64,000 nt of DNA from Gammaproteobacteria bacterium (lineage in GTDB: Bacteria > Pseudomonadota > Gammaproteobacteria > Steroidobacterales > Steroidobacteraceae): the NCBI GenBank assembly GCA_016707425.1, contig JADJHU010000002.1, positions 62,001 to 126,000 on the forward strand, read 5' to 3'. Each line of letters begins with the position of its first letter. Position 1 is the first letter of the stretch. The notes below the pieces were generated by a model. It did no database searches and was not told the DNA's origin. It saw nothing but the letters and a program-made list of their open reading frames with translations. Positions 52,405 through 62,391 of this stretch are shown in pieces. Both the position numbers and the translations under genes were made by a program.

Positions 52405-54516
52405 GTGGAATCCGCGCGCCTCTGTCCAGCGACGATTGCTGCCAGCATCGAGCAACTGCGCGGGCTGCTCGCACGTCGCGGCGTCGATGACCAGCGCCTC
52501 GAGCACGCGGCAGAAGCTGCCCGGCTGGTCGGCGAGCTCACGGGCGACGGGACACTCGCATGCGCAGTCATCGCCGCAGCAGCGCTCGACGCCGGCATTG
52601 GACCCGGAGAACTCGCGCCGCTCGCCGGCGAAGACACCGCTCAGCTCGCGGACGAGCTCGCCCGCTTCGCGCAGGTGGGCGCGGGACAGCAGTGGAGTCC
52701 GGAGCGCTCGCTGGCACCTGCGCAGGCAGAGGCGCTGCGCAAGATGCTCCTTGCCGTGGTGAGCGATCCCCGGCTGGTTCTGGCACGCCTGGCCGTGCAA
52801 CTCGTGCAGCTGCGCGCGGCGAAGCTCGGCGCGGAAGTCGTGCGCCGGCAGCTCGCGCTCGAGGCCCGCGCCATCTTCGCGCCGCTCGCGAGCCGTCTCG
52901 GCGTCTGGCAGCTGAAGTGGGAGCTCGAGGACCTCGCCTTCCGCTACCTCGAGCCCGAGGGCTACCACCGCATCGCCGCCGCGCTCAACGAACGCCGCGC
53001 AGACCGTGAGCGCTACATCGAGGCGCTCTGCCACGAGCTCGACACGCTGCTCGCCCGCGCCGGGGTGCACGCGCAGGTCTATGGCCGGCCGAAACACATC
53101 TTCAGCATCCACCGGAAGATGCAGCGCAAGGACCTCGCCTTCGGGCAACTCTTCGACGTGCGGGCGGTACGCATCGTCGTCGACTCGATCCCCGACTGCT
53201 ACGCCGCACTCGGCGTGGTGCACGGGCGCTGGCCCTTCATTCCGGGTGAGTTCGACGACTACATCGCCACCCCGAAAGACAACGACTACCGCTCGATCCA
53301 CACCGCTGTCGTCGGGCCGGAAGGCAAGCCTGTCGAGGTCCAGATCCGCACGCGCGAAATGCACGAGCAGGCCGAGCTCGGCGTGGCCGCCCACTGGCGC
53401 TACAAGGAAGGGGGCACGCGCGATGCCGGTTACGAGCGCAAGATCGAGTGGGTGCGTCGCCTGCTCGAACCCGGCGACGGAGGCGTCGAGGACGATTTCC
53501 TCGAGCGTGTGCGCGGCGAGCTCTTCGAGGACCGCGTCTACGTGCTGACCCCGAAGGGCGAGGTCGTCGACCTGCCGCGCGGCGCGACGCCGCTCGACTT
53601 CGCCTACCACGTCCACACCGAGCTCGGTCATCGCTGCCGCGGCGCAAAGGTCGATGGCCGCATCGTGCCGCTCACGCGTCCACTCGAGAACGGCGAAGTC
53701 GTGGAGATCATCACCAGCAGGACAGGCAGCCCGAGCCGCGACTGGCTCGCGCCCGAACAGGGTTTTCTCGTCTCCCCACGCAGCCGGGCCAAGGTGCGTG
53801 CCTGGTTCCGCAGGCAGAGCGAGACCGACAACCGCAGTGCCGGACGGGCCATCCTCGAGCGCGAGCTTGCGCGCCTCGGCACGGGCCTCGACCGGCTCGC
53901 CACCCTCGTGCCCGAGCTCCGCGTACGCGACGCCGCGGAGCTCTGCCTGCGCCTCGGTGAGGGTGAGATCAGCGCCACCCAGCTCTCGCAGACCATCGAG
54001 CGGCTGATCGCTCCGCGCACCGGGCTGCCCATTCGCCGGCCACGTGCGTCCCAGGCCGTGCGCCGCGCCTCACCGGTCGCCGTCGAAGGCGTCGGGGATC
54101 TCCCCATCACCATCGCGCGCTGCTGCGCGCCGATGCGGCCACAGCCCATCGGTGGCTACGCGACTCTCGGCCGCGGCGTGACCATCCATCGCGTCGACTG
54201 CCCGGGCTTCGTGCGCATGCAGGCATTGAAGCCGCAGCGTGTGCTCCAGGCGGAATGGGCCGGGAGCGAGGCAGGCACGCTGTCCGTGGACGTCACGATC
54301 CAGGCCTACGATCGCCGCGGCCTGGTGCGCGATGTCTCCGATGTGCTCGCCGCGGAGCGAGTACCGATCGAAGCGATGAACACTACCACGGACCGCCGCG
54401 AAGGTACGGCAACGATCGTCCTGCAGCTCGGAGTGCGCGACGTCGATCAGCTCGACCGGCTGCTGCGTCGCCTGGCACTCGTCCCGAGCGCGCTCGGAGC
54501 GCGCCGCACGCGCTGA
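52405..54516 (+). CDS. relA: (p)ppGpp synthetase RelA
   Basis: 703 aa. The N-terminal hydrolase (HD) domain lacks HDxxED: the equivalent stretch reads AAAALDAGIG, as in synthetase-only RelA. Synthetase domain follows with VYGRPKHIFSIHRKMQRKDL, FDVRAVRIVVDSIPDCYAALG and EVQIRTREMHEQAELGVAAHWRYKEG near residues 225-330, then TGS (VYVLTPKGEVVDLPRGATPLDFAYHVH), the Cys-containing ARCCAPM segment and a C-terminal ACT domain. Stringent response to amino-acid starvation. GTG 52405 has only a distant GAGGAGG. Confidence 0.93.
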   Translation: MESARLCPATIAASIEQLRGLLARRGVDDQRLEHAAEAARLVGELTGDGTLACAVIAAAALDAGIGPGELAPLAGEDTAQLADELARFAQVGAGQQWSPERSLAPAQAEALRKMLLAVVSDPRLVLARLAVQLVQLRAAKLGAEVVRRQLALEARAIFAPLASRLGVWQLKWELEDLAFRYLEPEGYHRIAAALNERRADRERYIEALCHELDTLLARAGVHAQVYGRPKHIFSIHRKMQRKDLAFGQLFDVRAVRIVVDSIPDCYAALGVVHGRWPFIPGEFDDYIATPKDNDYRSIHTAVVGPEGKPVEVQIRTREMHEQAELGVAAHWRYKEGGTRDAGYERKIEWVRRLLEPGDGGVEDDFLERVRGELFEDRVYVLTPKGEVVDLPRGATPLDFAYHVHTELGHRCRGAKVDGRIVPLTRPLENGEVVEIITSRTGSPSRDWLAPEQGFLVSPRSRAKVRAWFRRQSETDNRSAGRAILERELARLGTGLDRLATLVPELRVRDAAELCLRLGEGEISATQLSQTIERLIAPRTGLPIRRPRASQAVRRASPVAVEGVGDLPITIARCCAPMRPQPIGGYATLGRGVTIHRVDCPGFVRMQALKPQRVLQAEWAGSEAGTLSVDVTIQAYDRRGLVRDVSDVLAAERVPIEAMNTTTDRREGTATIVLQLGVRDVDQLDRLLRRLALVPSALGARRTR

Positions 54517-54523
54517 GCCGCAC

Positions 54524-54548
54524 GACGCGGCCGGACCGTGCCCGCGTC
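54524..54548. terminator. Hairpin between convergent relA and lpdA
   Basis: GACGCGG (54524-54530) pairs with CCGCGTC (54542-54548) across an 11-nt loop; the right arm touches the lpdA stop. No T tract. It could serve both convergent transcripts. Confidence 0.35.
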
Positions 54549-55977
54549 AGCGGTTCGGCATGTCGATCGCACGCTTGTCCGCCGCGAGCGCCGCTTCGTG
54601 GAGCGCCTCCGAGAGGGTCGGGTGCGCGTGGATCGTGCGCTGCAGGTCCTCACTGCTCGCCGAGTACTCCATGGCCAGCACCGCTTCCGCAATGAGCTCC
54701 CCGGCGAAGGGACCGACGATGTGCACGCCCAGGATCTCGTCGTCATCGCGGGCGGCGATGAGCTTCGCGAAACCGATGCCCGCCTCCATGGCACGGGCGC
54801 GACCGCTCGCTGCGAAGGGAAAGCTGCCGACCTTGTACGGTCGCCCGCCCGCCTTGACCTGCTCCTCGGTCTGACCCACCCAGGCAATCTCGGGTGCGGT
54901 GTAGATCACCGAGGGAATCGTACGGTAGTTGACCTCTGCGTAACGGCCGGCGATGAGGTCGGCGACCATCACGCCTTCTTCCTTGCCTTTGTGCGCGAGC
55001 ATCGGGCCGCGGACGCAGTCGCCCACCGCCCAGACACTCCCGGCGCCGGTGCGGCATTGCCCGTCGACGCGGATGCAGCCGCGCTCGTCCAGCTCGACGC
55101 CGGTGCCTTCCGCGAGCAGGTCCTTCGTGTACGGGCGACGACCGATGGCGACGACGAGCCGATCGACGGTGAGCGACTGCGCGGCGCCGGCCGCATCGGT
55201 GTAGCTCACCGCCACGGCTTCGCCCTGGATCGTCGCGCCGTCCACCCTGGACCCGAGACGAATGTCGAGCCCCTGCCTGCGGAGATGGCGCAGCGCTTCC
55301 GTCGCGAGCTGCTGATCGGCCATTGCCAGGAAGTCGGGTAGCGCCTCCAGCACCACCACCTCGGCGCCGACGCGGCGCCAGACACTGCCGAGCTCGAGGC
55401 CGATGACCCCGGCGCCGATGACGCCGAGGCGCTTCGGCACGGCTTCGAGATCGAGCGCTCCCCATGAATCCACGATGCGCTGGCCATCGAAGGGCGCCGA
55501 GCGCAGCTCCATCGGCACAGAGCCCGGTGCGAGCACGACGTGACGCGCCGCAAGCTCGCGCCGCGAGCCGTCGCGGGCAGTGAGCTCCACGCGCTGCCCG
55601 GGGAGCAGGCGCCCGTGGCCGTGCAGGCCCTGGACGCCTGCCGCCTTGAACAGCGCAGCGATGCCACCGGTCATGCCGCGCACGATGCTGCCCTTGCGCT
55701 TCTGCATCGCGGCGATGTCCATGGACAGCGACTTCGTACTGATGCCGTGCGCCGTGAATTCGGTCTGCGCGCGATGGAAGAGTTCGGTCGATTCCAGGAG
55801 TGCCTTCGAGGGAATGCAGCCCGCATTGAGGCACGTACCGCCAAACGCAGGGCTGCCGTCGCGGTTCTGCCACTCATCGATGCAGGCCACCGTGAGCCCG
55901 TTCTGCGCCGCACGGATCGCCGCCGGGTACCCCGCGGGGCCCGCCCCGATCACCACCACGTCGAATTCATCGGCCAT
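54547..55977 (-). CDS. lpdA: Dihydrolipoyl dehydrogenase (E3)
   Basis: 476 aa flavoenzyme that reoxidises the lipoyl group of SucB. FAD-binding VVVIGAGPAGYPAAIRAA, redox disulfide GGTCLNAGCIPSKALL near residues 47-62, second Rossmann RLGVIGAGVIGLELGSVW, and C-terminal His-Glu pair in HAHPTLSEALHEAAL. Last gene of sucA-sucB-lpdA, one base after sucB. Confidence 0.97.
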   Translation of the reverse strand: MADEFDVVVIGAGPAGYPAAIRAAQNGLTVACIDEWQNRDGSPAFGGTCLNAGCIPSKALLESTELFHRAQTEFTAHGISTKSLSMDIAAMQKRKGSIVRGMTGGIAALFKAAGVQGLHGHGRLLPGQRVELTARDGSRRELAARHVVLAPGSVPMELRSAPFDGQRIVDSWGALDLEAVPKRLGVIGAGVIGLELGSVWRRVGAEVVVLEALPDFLAMADQQLATEALRHLRRQGLDIRLGSRVDGATIQGEAVAVSYTDAAGAAQSLTVDRLVVAIGRRPYTKDLLAEGTGVELDERGCIRVDGQCRTGAGSVWAVGDCVRGPMLAHKGKEEGVMVADLIAGRYAEVNYRTIPSVIYTAPEIAWVGQTEEQVKAGGRPYKVGSFPFAASGRARAMEAGIGFAKLIAARDDDEILGVHIVGPFAGELIAEAVLAMEYSASSEDLQRTIHAHPTLSEALHEAALAADKRAIDMPNR

Positions 55978-55978
55978 G

Positions 55979-57199
55979 TCAGACCCCGAGCAGCATGCGA
56001 CCCGGATCCTCGAGGCATTCCTTGACTGTCACCAGGAACTGCACCGCCTCGCGCCCGTCGATGATCCGGTGATCGTAAGTGAGCGCGAGATACATCATGG
56101 GCCGCACGGCGATCTGGCCATCGACCACCATCGGGCGGTCCTGGATCTTGTGCATGCCGAGGATCGCGCTCTGCGGTGCATTGACGATCGGCGTCGACAG
56201 GAGCGAGCCGAATACTCCGCCATTCGTGATGGTGAACGTGCCACCCGTGAGCTCCTCGAGGGCGATCGTGCCTTCGCGTGCACGATCCGCATAAGCCGCA
56301 ATCTCCTTCTCGAGCTCGCCGAAGCCCTTGCGATCGGCATCGCGGACCACCGGGACCACGAGCCCGCGATCGGTCGAAACCGCCACCCCGATGTCGTAGT
56401 ACTCGTGATACACGATGTCCCGGTCCTCGACCGAGGCGTTCACCACGGGGTACTTCTTCAGCGCCTCGATGCAGGCCTTCACGAAAAAGGACATGAATCC
56501 GAGCTTGACGCCCTGCTCCTTCTCGAAACGGTCGCGGTGGCGCGCCCGCAGCTCACGCACGGCCGTGAGATCCACTTCGTTGAAGGTCGTGAGCAACGCC
56601 TGCGTCGCCTGCGCCTGGACCATGCGCTCGGCGATGCGCTGGCGCAGCCGCGTCATCGGCACGCGCTGTTCGGCGCGATCCGTGCCGGCGGGCTGAGATG
56701 GCGCGGGCACGGCGGGTGGCAAGGCCTCCTGGGCGGGCAGGCGCCTGTCGAGGTAACCGACCACGTCGGATTTCGTCAGCCGTCCCGAGCGGCCCGACGC
56801 CGGAATCTGTGCCGGATCCAGCTGATGTTCCTCGACCAGCCGCCGCACCGCGGGACTCAGCTTGCCGGCATCCGGGCCCGCGGGGTCCCTGGCCGAAGCG
56901 GGCGGGCTGACCGGGGCCGCCGCCACCGCGACCGCCTTCGCTGCAGCAGGCAGCGCCGCCGCGCCCTCCTCGATCACCGCGATGACCTGGCCACTGGTCA
57001 CCGTGGTGCCAGTGGTCACGCGCAGCTCGCGCAGCACTCCGTTGACGGGTGCAGGCACTTCGAGGACGACCTTGTCGGTCTCGAGATCCGCGAGATTCTC
57101 GTCGCGGCTGACCGCCTCGCCCGGCTGCCTGTGCCAGGCGACAAGTGTCGCATCGGCAATCGACTCGGGAAGCTGGGGAACTCTGATCTCGATCGTCAT
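55979..57199 (-). CDS. sucB: 2-Oxoglutarate dehydrogenase E2 (dihydrolipoyl succinyltransferase)
   Basis: 406 aa. Lipoyl domain with the modified Lys in DLETDKVVLEVPAP near residue 43, an Ala/Pro linker, peripheral subunit-binding domain (LSPAVRRLVEEHQLDPAQIPASGRSGRLTKSDV) near residue 114 and C-terminal catalytic domain with YDHRIIDGREAVQFL. ATG 57199 overlaps the sucA stop as ATGA. Confidence 0.97.
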   Translation of the reverse strand: MTIEIRVPQLPESIADATLVAWHRQPGEAVSRDENLADLETDKVVLEVPAPVNGVLRELRVTTGTTVTSGQVIAVIEEGAAALPAAAKAVAVAAAPVSPPASARDPAGPDAGKLSPAVRRLVEEHQLDPAQIPASGRSGRLTKSDVVGYLDRRLPAQEALPPAVPAPSQPAGTDRAEQRVPMTRLRQRIAERMVQAQATQALLTTFNEVDLTAVRELRARHRDRFEKEQGVKLGFMSFFVKACIEALKKYPVVNASVEDRDIVYHEYYDIGVAVSTDRGLVVPVVRDADRKGFGELEKEIAAYADRAREGTIALEELTGGTFTITNGGVFGSLLSTPIVNAPQSAILGMHKIQDRPMVVDGQIAVRPMMYLALTYDHRIIDGREAVQFLVTVKECLEDPGRMLLGV

Positions 57200-60081
57200 A
57201 AGCGCTTCCTCGTGGAAGTGGTCGACAGCCGGGCAGTCTCGCGTTCGGCCTCGTCAGCAACCGTGGCGTGCAGTGCCGCGTCGATGAGCGCCTGCTGCTC
57301 GATTTCGTGCATCCGGGTGAGCCCGGTAGCCGGCGCCGCGGCCGGGGGCCGGCCGGCGTAGAGAAGTGCCTGGCGCGCGCCGAGAGGCCCCTGCAATCGA
57401 TGGCGGATCTGGTACCAGGCCCCCTGGTTCTGTGGTTCCTCCTGGCACCAGACGACCTCGCGCGCCTCGCCGTAGCGGCGGAGGGTCGCCGCATACTCGT
57501 CGGCCGGGAAGGGGTAGAGCTGCTCGAGGCGCACCAGCGCGAGCTCCCGCAGGCCCGCCTTGCGTCGCGCGCGCAGCAGATCGAAGTACACCTTGCCACC
57601 CGAGAACACCACGCGGCGGACGCCCGCCGGATCGATCTCGTCGATCTCGTCGATCACGCAGCGAAAGCGCCCCTTCGTCAGGTCGGTGAGCGCGGAGACG
57701 GCAAGTTCATGGCGCAGCAGGCTCTTCGGGGTCATCAGGATGAGCGGCTTGCGGAAGCTGCGCAGCATCTGGCGGCGCAGCACGTGGAACATCTGCGCCG
57801 GCGTGGACGGCACGCAGACCTGCATGTTGTTCTCGGCACAGAGCTGCAGGAAGCGCTCGAGCCGCCCCGAGGAGTGTTCCGGACCCTGCCCCTCGTAGCC
57901 GTGCGGCAGGAACAGCACGAGCCCGCAATAGCGGCCCCACTTCGCTTCGCCCGAGCTGATGAACTGGTCGATGACCACCTGCGCACCGTTGGCGAAGTCG
58001 CCGAACTGGCCCTCCCAGATGACCAGCGCATTCGGCTCGGTGGTGGAGAAGCCGTACTCGAAGCCCATCACCGCTTCTTCGGAGAGCACGGAGTCGATGA
58101 TCTCGATGCGCGGCTGGCGCTCTAGAAGGCGCGCGAGCGGCAGGCAGACGGCGCCCGTCTCCCGATCGTGCAGCAGGGCATGGCGGTGGAAGAAAGTACC
58201 GCGCCCCGCGTCCTGACCGCAGAGGCGCACCGAGTAGCCGTCCTCGAGAAGGCTCGCGTAGGCAAGTATCTCGGCACCGCCCCAATCGAGCGGCTGTTCG
58301 CCCGCGAACATGCGGGCGCGGTTCGTCATCACCTGCGCAACACGCGGGTGCAGCTGGAACCCGTCGGGAAGGCGCCCGAGGCGTTCGCCGAGCGAGCGCA
58401 GGCGCGCGAGCTCGACGCCGGTCGCAACGGGCGCGTCCCAGTCGATCTGCGAGTAGCGCGTCCAGTCGACGGTGTACTTGTTACCGATGAGCCCCAGGGA
58501 GGCCCGTGCCTGAGGCTTGCCTTCGTCGAGACCGCGTCGGTATTCCTCGACCATCGCCTCCGCAACGCCGGCGCCGATCGAGCCTTCGGCGAGCAGGCGC
58601 TCGGCATAGAGCTGGCGTACCGTCGGGTGCTGGCGGATGGCGCGATACATCACGGGTTGCGTGGCCGCAGGTTCGTCGGCCTCGTTGTGGCCGTGGCGGC
58701 GGTAGCACACGAGATCGATCACCACGTCCTTGTGATAGCGCAGACGATAGGCGAGCGCGAGGCGCGTGACGCTGATCACCGCATCGGGCTCATCCGCGTT
58801 GACGTGGAAGATCGGCGCCTCGAGCATCTTGGCAACGTCACTGCTGTACAGAGTCGAGCGCGCATCGCGCGGGTCGGAGGTGGTGAAGCCCACCTGGTTG
58901 TTGATGATGACATGCACCGTGCCCCCGGTGCGGAAGCCGCGCGCCTGCGAGAGCTGCAGCGTCTCCATCACCACGCCCTGGCCTGCGAAGGCCGCATCCC
59001 CGTGCACCAGTACCGGCAGCACGCGATCGCCCGTGGCATCGCCGCGGCGCTCCTGGCGTGCGCGCACCGAGCCCTCGACCACTGGGTTCACGATTTCGAG
59101 GTGCGAGGGGTTGAACGCCAGCACGACGTGCAGGTTGCCGCCCGGTGTGCGCAGGTCCGCCGAGAAGCCCTTGTGGTACTTGACGTCACCCGAGCCCTGC
59201 ATCTTCCGCGGGTCGTACTGGCCCTCGAACTCCGAAAAGAGCAGCGACGGCGGCTTGCCCAGCAGATTGACGAGCACGTTCAGCCGCCCGCGATGGGCCA
59301 TGCCGATGACTGCCTCCTCGACGCCTGCGGCGCCCGCCTGCTGCATGAGCTCGTCCATGAGCGGCATGAAAGCATCGCCACCCTCGAGCGAAAAACGCTT
59401 CTGGCCGACGTACTTCGTGTGCAGGTAGCGCTCGAGCCCTTCGGCCGCCGTGAGCTGCCAGAGGACGTTGCGCTTCTCGTCGACCGAGAGACGCTGCCGC
59501 AGGCGCGTCATCTGGAACTCATCGTGCAGCCACAGCCGCTCGTCACCGTTCGAAACGTGCGCGAACTCAGCACCGATCGGCCCGGCGTAGACCTCCTCGA
59601 GTACCGCCAGGATCTCGCGCAGGCGCAGTCGCGACGGAATGGCCTCCGTGCGGCTGCCGCTATAGAACTCGGTATCGAGGTCCGCCTCGGAGAGGCCGAA
59701 GTAGCCAAGCTCGAGCACCTGCGGGCGCGGCCGCTCCAGGAGGCCGAGCGGGTCGAGTCGCGCCATGAGGTGCGCGCGATTCGCGTGGATCTGGATCAGG
59801 CGCGAGACCGCCGCCTGTTTGGCCGAAGCGTGATCGGTGCCGGCCGCCACCGGCCCCGCGGTGGTGTGCGCGATCCGCGCACGCGCGGCGATGGCGGCAC
59901 GAACCGGACCATGCGCCTGTTCCGCATGCGCGCCACCCGCCAGCGCGTCGAGATATTCGCGCCAGCGCGGTTCGACGCTTGCCGGGTTTCGCAGGTACTG
60001 CTCATAGAGCGCCTCGACGTACGGTGCATTGCCGCCGAAGAGCGGTGTGGATCGGATCTGGGATTTCAGACTGGCGGCCAT
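57196..60081 (-). CDS. sucA: 2-Oxoglutarate dehydrogenase E1
   Basis: 961 aa, ThDP-dependent decarboxylating subunit of the TCA-cycle complex. N-terminal FGGNAPYVEALYEQYLRNPASVEP, GMAHRGRLNVLVNLLGKP near residue 290, ThDP segment VHGDAAFAGQGVVMET and VCYRRHGHNEADEPAATQP, C-terminal VWCQEEPQNQGAW. ATG 60081 starts the conserved region; the 124 bp upstream hold a likely promoter but no clear -35/-10 match. Confidence 0.97.
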   Translation of the reverse strand: MAASLKSQIRSTPLFGGNAPYVEALYEQYLRNPASVEPRWREYLDALAGGAHAEQAHGPVRAAIAARARIAHTTAGPVAAGTDHASAKQAAVSRLIQIHANRAHLMARLDPLGLLERPRPQVLELGYFGLSEADLDTEFYSGSRTEAIPSRLRLREILAVLEEVYAGPIGAEFAHVSNGDERLWLHDEFQMTRLRQRLSVDEKRNVLWQLTAAEGLERYLHTKYVGQKRFSLEGGDAFMPLMDELMQQAGAAGVEEAVIGMAHRGRLNVLVNLLGKPPSLLFSEFEGQYDPRKMQGSGDVKYHKGFSADLRTPGGNLHVVLAFNPSHLEIVNPVVEGSVRARQERRGDATGDRVLPVLVHGDAAFAGQGVVMETLQLSQARGFRTGGTVHVIINNQVGFTTSDPRDARSTLYSSDVAKMLEAPIFHVNADEPDAVISVTRLALAYRLRYHKDVVIDLVCYRRHGHNEADEPAATQPVMYRAIRQHPTVRQLYAERLLAEGSIGAGVAEAMVEEYRRGLDEGKPQARASLGLIGNKYTVDWTRYSQIDWDAPVATGVELARLRSLGERLGRLPDGFQLHPRVAQVMTNRARMFAGEQPLDWGGAEILAYASLLEDGYSVRLCGQDAGRGTFFHRHALLHDRETGAVCLPLARLLERQPRIEIIDSVLSEEAVMGFEYGFSTTEPNALVIWEGQFGDFANGAQVVIDQFISSGEAKWGRYCGLVLFLPHGYEGQGPEHSSGRLERFLQLCAENNMQVCVPSTPAQMFHVLRRQMLRSFRKPLILMTPKSLLRHELAVSALTDLTKGRFRCVIDEIDEIDPAGVRRVVFSGGKVYFDLLRARRKAGLRELALVRLEQLYPFPADEYAATLRRYGEAREVVWCQEEPQNQGAWYQIRHRLQGPLGARQALLYAGRPPAAAPATGLTRMHEIEQQALIDAALHATVADEAERETARLSTTSTRKRL

Positions 60082-60205
60082 GATGAGGGAATGGCTTCCT
60101 GCTCCCGGGCGCGGCCTCACACGGCCACCACGAGGCGATACGGGCACTGTACCCGAAGAATTTAAAGTCTATCGGAAGATGGAGGCGGAGAAAACGCGTC
60201 GCCTC

Positions 60206-60724
60206 TCACTCACGCCACAGCACGAGGTCCACGAACATGAGCCGCTCGAGGAGCAGCCACTCGTAGCCCACGAGTGCAACGTAGCCCGCGAGCGTGAGAT
60301 ACAGCAGCACACCCGCCGGGAAACGGCCGAACATCCGGAAGCGCGCAAGCAGCGTCAGCAGGACCACGCCGAGCCCCGTAAGCACGAGCTTGCCGACCGC
60401 AAAACCCCGGCCACCGCCTGCGACGAGCGGCGCCATCAGCGGGTTGGCCTCATTCGCGCCATGGCGCACGAGTGTGAGCGTGAGCACGGCATCCGCGGCA
60501 GAGAGCAAAAGGATCAGCACCGCGACGCCGAGCCAGCGCGCGTCGTGCCAATCGACATGCGTGAAGCCGTGGTCGCCCTCGCGGCGGGCACTGCGACGGC
60601 GAGGCGTGCGGCTCCCCTGGATGAGCCCACGAGCGATGCGGCGGCGCCGATCCGGTCCGCACCGGCGGTCCGTCACCGATGGCACATCCTCTGAACGCTG
60701 ACCCTGATGCTCGCGGGTACTCAT
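60206..60724 (-). CDS. DUF5658-like membrane protein
   Basis: 172 aa. An Arg-rich cytosolic N-terminus (TDRRCGPDRRRRIARG, SRTPRRRSARR), then three to four helices, the first being AVLILLLSAADAVLTLTLV followed by HGANEANPLMAPLVAGG. The AxDAxLTLxLVxxGxxExNPLM pattern is typical of DUF5658 proteins of unknown function. Weak ribosome site before ATG 60724. Confidence 0.75.
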   Translation of the reverse strand: MSTREHQGQRSEDVPSVTDRRCGPDRRRRIARGLIQGSRTPRRRSARREGDHGFTHVDWHDARWLGVAVLILLLSAADAVLTLTLVRHGANEANPLMAPLVAGGGRGFAVGKLVLTGLGVVLLTLLARFRMFGRFPAGVLLYLTLAGYVALVGYEWLLLERLMFVDLVLWRE

Positions 60725-60867
60725 TCATTTCAAGTCTATCTGCTGCCCCGACGCGCAGCGGCGAAGCGTGACCACACGTGATGCGCGTCACAGGGCGCCG
60801 CCGCGTTGCGTCCCGGACGCTTCTGGCGCAGCGTGAGTGCGACCGGCGGAACAGACATGCGCGCAAG

Positions 60868-60943
60868 TGGCGCCCCCGGCCGGAGTTGAACCGACGACCT
60901 ACCGCTTAGGAGGCGGTCGCTCTATCCACTGAGCTACGGGGGC
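60868..60943 (-). tRNA. tRNA-Arg (anticodon CCT)
   Basis: 76 nt including CCA. Acceptor GCCCCCG paired with CGGGGGC, D arm AGCTCAGTGGATAGAGC, anticodon loop CTCCTAA with CCT, T arm GTCGGTTCAACTCCGGC. It stands alone between the DUF5658 gene and the histidine kinase. TAGAAT (60981-60976) may be its -10 element. Confidence 0.96.
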
Positions 60944-61011
60944 AGGCGCAGGCGCGATGACCTTCGACGCACCGCATTCTACCCGGGGGTCCCTGAGCGG
61001 CGCGACCTCGT

Positions 61012-62391
61012 CTATCCCCGGCTCGGGGGATGGCCCTGGCTCCCCCCGAAGCGCAGGGTGACGCCGAGGCCCCTGCCCTTCAGTCCGCCGCCGATGTCGA
61101 GCGTGCCGCCGTGCGAAGCGGCGATCTTCTCGACGATGGAGAGCCCGAGGCCGCTCCCGGGCACATCCTGGCCCTCCACGCGGAAAAAGCGATCGCGCAG
61201 GCGGGCCCGGTCCGCTTCGGCGACGCCCTCGCCGTCATCGGCCACGGACAGCAGGAGCGCACCGGGCTCCCGCCCCACGGTGACGAGGATCTGCCCACCG
61301 GCTCTGCCGTACTTGATGGCATTGTCGAGCAGATTGTCGAGCAGGATCGCGAGTGTTGCCGGATCCCCCTGCATCATGCATTCCGGTTCTGCAGCCAGCT
61401 CGACTTCGATCGTCTTCCCCGCCGCGTCACCGGCGCGCCGCGCCAGCGCATCGGCGGCGAGGCGGCCCAGGTCGATCGCCTGCCGTGTGCCGCCCGCAGC
61501 ATGTTCGAGCCGCGCGAGCAGCAGCAGTTGCTGCGCAAGATGCGTCGTGCGGTTGACGCCGGCGATCACCTGCTCGATCGCATGGCGCCGGGTCGTGTCG
61601 TCCCCGGCCGCGAGCGCCACTTCCGCCTGCACCTTGATGGCTGCCAGCGGTGTGCGCAGCTCGTGCGCGGCGTCGGCCGTGAAGGCACGCTCGCTGTCGA
61701 GCGAGCGTGCGAGTCGAGAAAGCAGGTGGTTCAGTGCGGCCACCAGCGCCTCCGTCTCGGTGATGATGCGTTGCGGGCGGATCGGCTCGAGGTTATCGGC
61801 GTCCCGTGCGCCGATCTCCCCGGACAACCGCCTCAGCGGATCGAGGGCGCGCCAGACGCTGATCCACATCAGCAGGACGAGCAGCGGCAGCGCCCACAGC
61901 AACACCTGCCCCATCCGTCCAGCCAGTTCACGGACCGGATGCTCGCGGACATCGAGCGGCTCGAGCACCGTCACGTGATAGTCGTGCCTGCGGTCATACG
62001 CATCGTAGCTGCGCCAGTCGCGGCCACCGATGCTGCGGATACCGAAGCCTTCCGCGCGCTGATGGGCGGCCGGCGGCGCCCCCGCACTGGCGAGCAGCAG
62101 CTGACCCGTGCGGTCCCAGACCTGGAAGGCGAGCGGCTGTGCGTCGTGGTCGGAATCGGTCCGGCGACCGTCCTCATCCTCACGGTCTGCACCGCCTTGT
62201 GCGAGGCGCCCGAGGCGCTTCAGATCGAGTACCAGCAGCGTGCGCGCACCCTGCTGCAGGCGGGCATCCGCCAGCTCGTGGATTTCCTCGCGTGTCTTGC
62301 CATAGCCGGCGACGAGCATCGCGCCCCAGACGAGGAGCAGGCTGCCCACCAGCAGCAGCAACAGGCGGCGGCGAAGCGAAAAGCGCTTCAC
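61012..62391 (-). CDS. Two-component sensor histidine kinase, QseC-like
   Basis: 459 aa. Two transmembrane helices (LLLLLVGSLLLVWGAMLVAG and GQVLLWALPLLVLLMWISVW) flank a periplasmic sensor of about 140 aa, followed by a HAMP-like segment, the H-box AFTADAAHELRTPLAAIK and ATPase N/G boxes (LLDNLLDNAIKYG, DDGEGV, GSGLGLSIV). GTG 62391 overlaps the response regulator stop as GTGA, so the pair is co-transcribed. Architecture matches QseC/TctE-type kinases. Signal unknown. Confidence 0.93.
   Translation of the reverse strand: MKRFSLRRRLLLLLVGSLLLVWGAMLVAGYGKTREEIHELADARLQQGARTLLVLDLKRLGRLAQGGADREDEDGRRTDSDHDAQPLAFQVWDRTGQLLLASAGAPPAAHQRAEGFGIRSIGGRDWRSYDAYDRRHDYHVTVLEPLDVREHPVRELAGRMGQVLLWALPLLVLLMWISVWRALDPLRRLSGEIGARDADNLEPIRPQRIITETEALVAALNHLLSRLARSLDSERAFTADAAHELRTPLAAIKVQAEVALAAGDDTTRRHAIEQVIAGVNRTTHLAQQLLLLARLEHAAGGTRQAIDLGRLAADALARRAGDAAGKTIEVELAAEPECMMQGDPATLAILLDNLLDNAIKYGRAGGQILVTVGREPGALLLSVADDGEGVAEADRARLRDRFFRVEGQDVPGSGLGLSIVEKIAASHGGTLDIGGGLKGRGLGVTLRFGGSQGHPPSRG

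Noticed and set aside
57620..57665. Short repeat encoding IDEIDEID in sucA
   Set aside because: The acidic IDEID stretch is a normal feature of the E1 protein at this place and not a meaningful microsatellite.
58168..60165. A 665-codon open frame antisense to sucA
   Set aside because: Shadow of sucA; the minus strand encodes a complete 2-oxoglutarate dehydrogenase E1.
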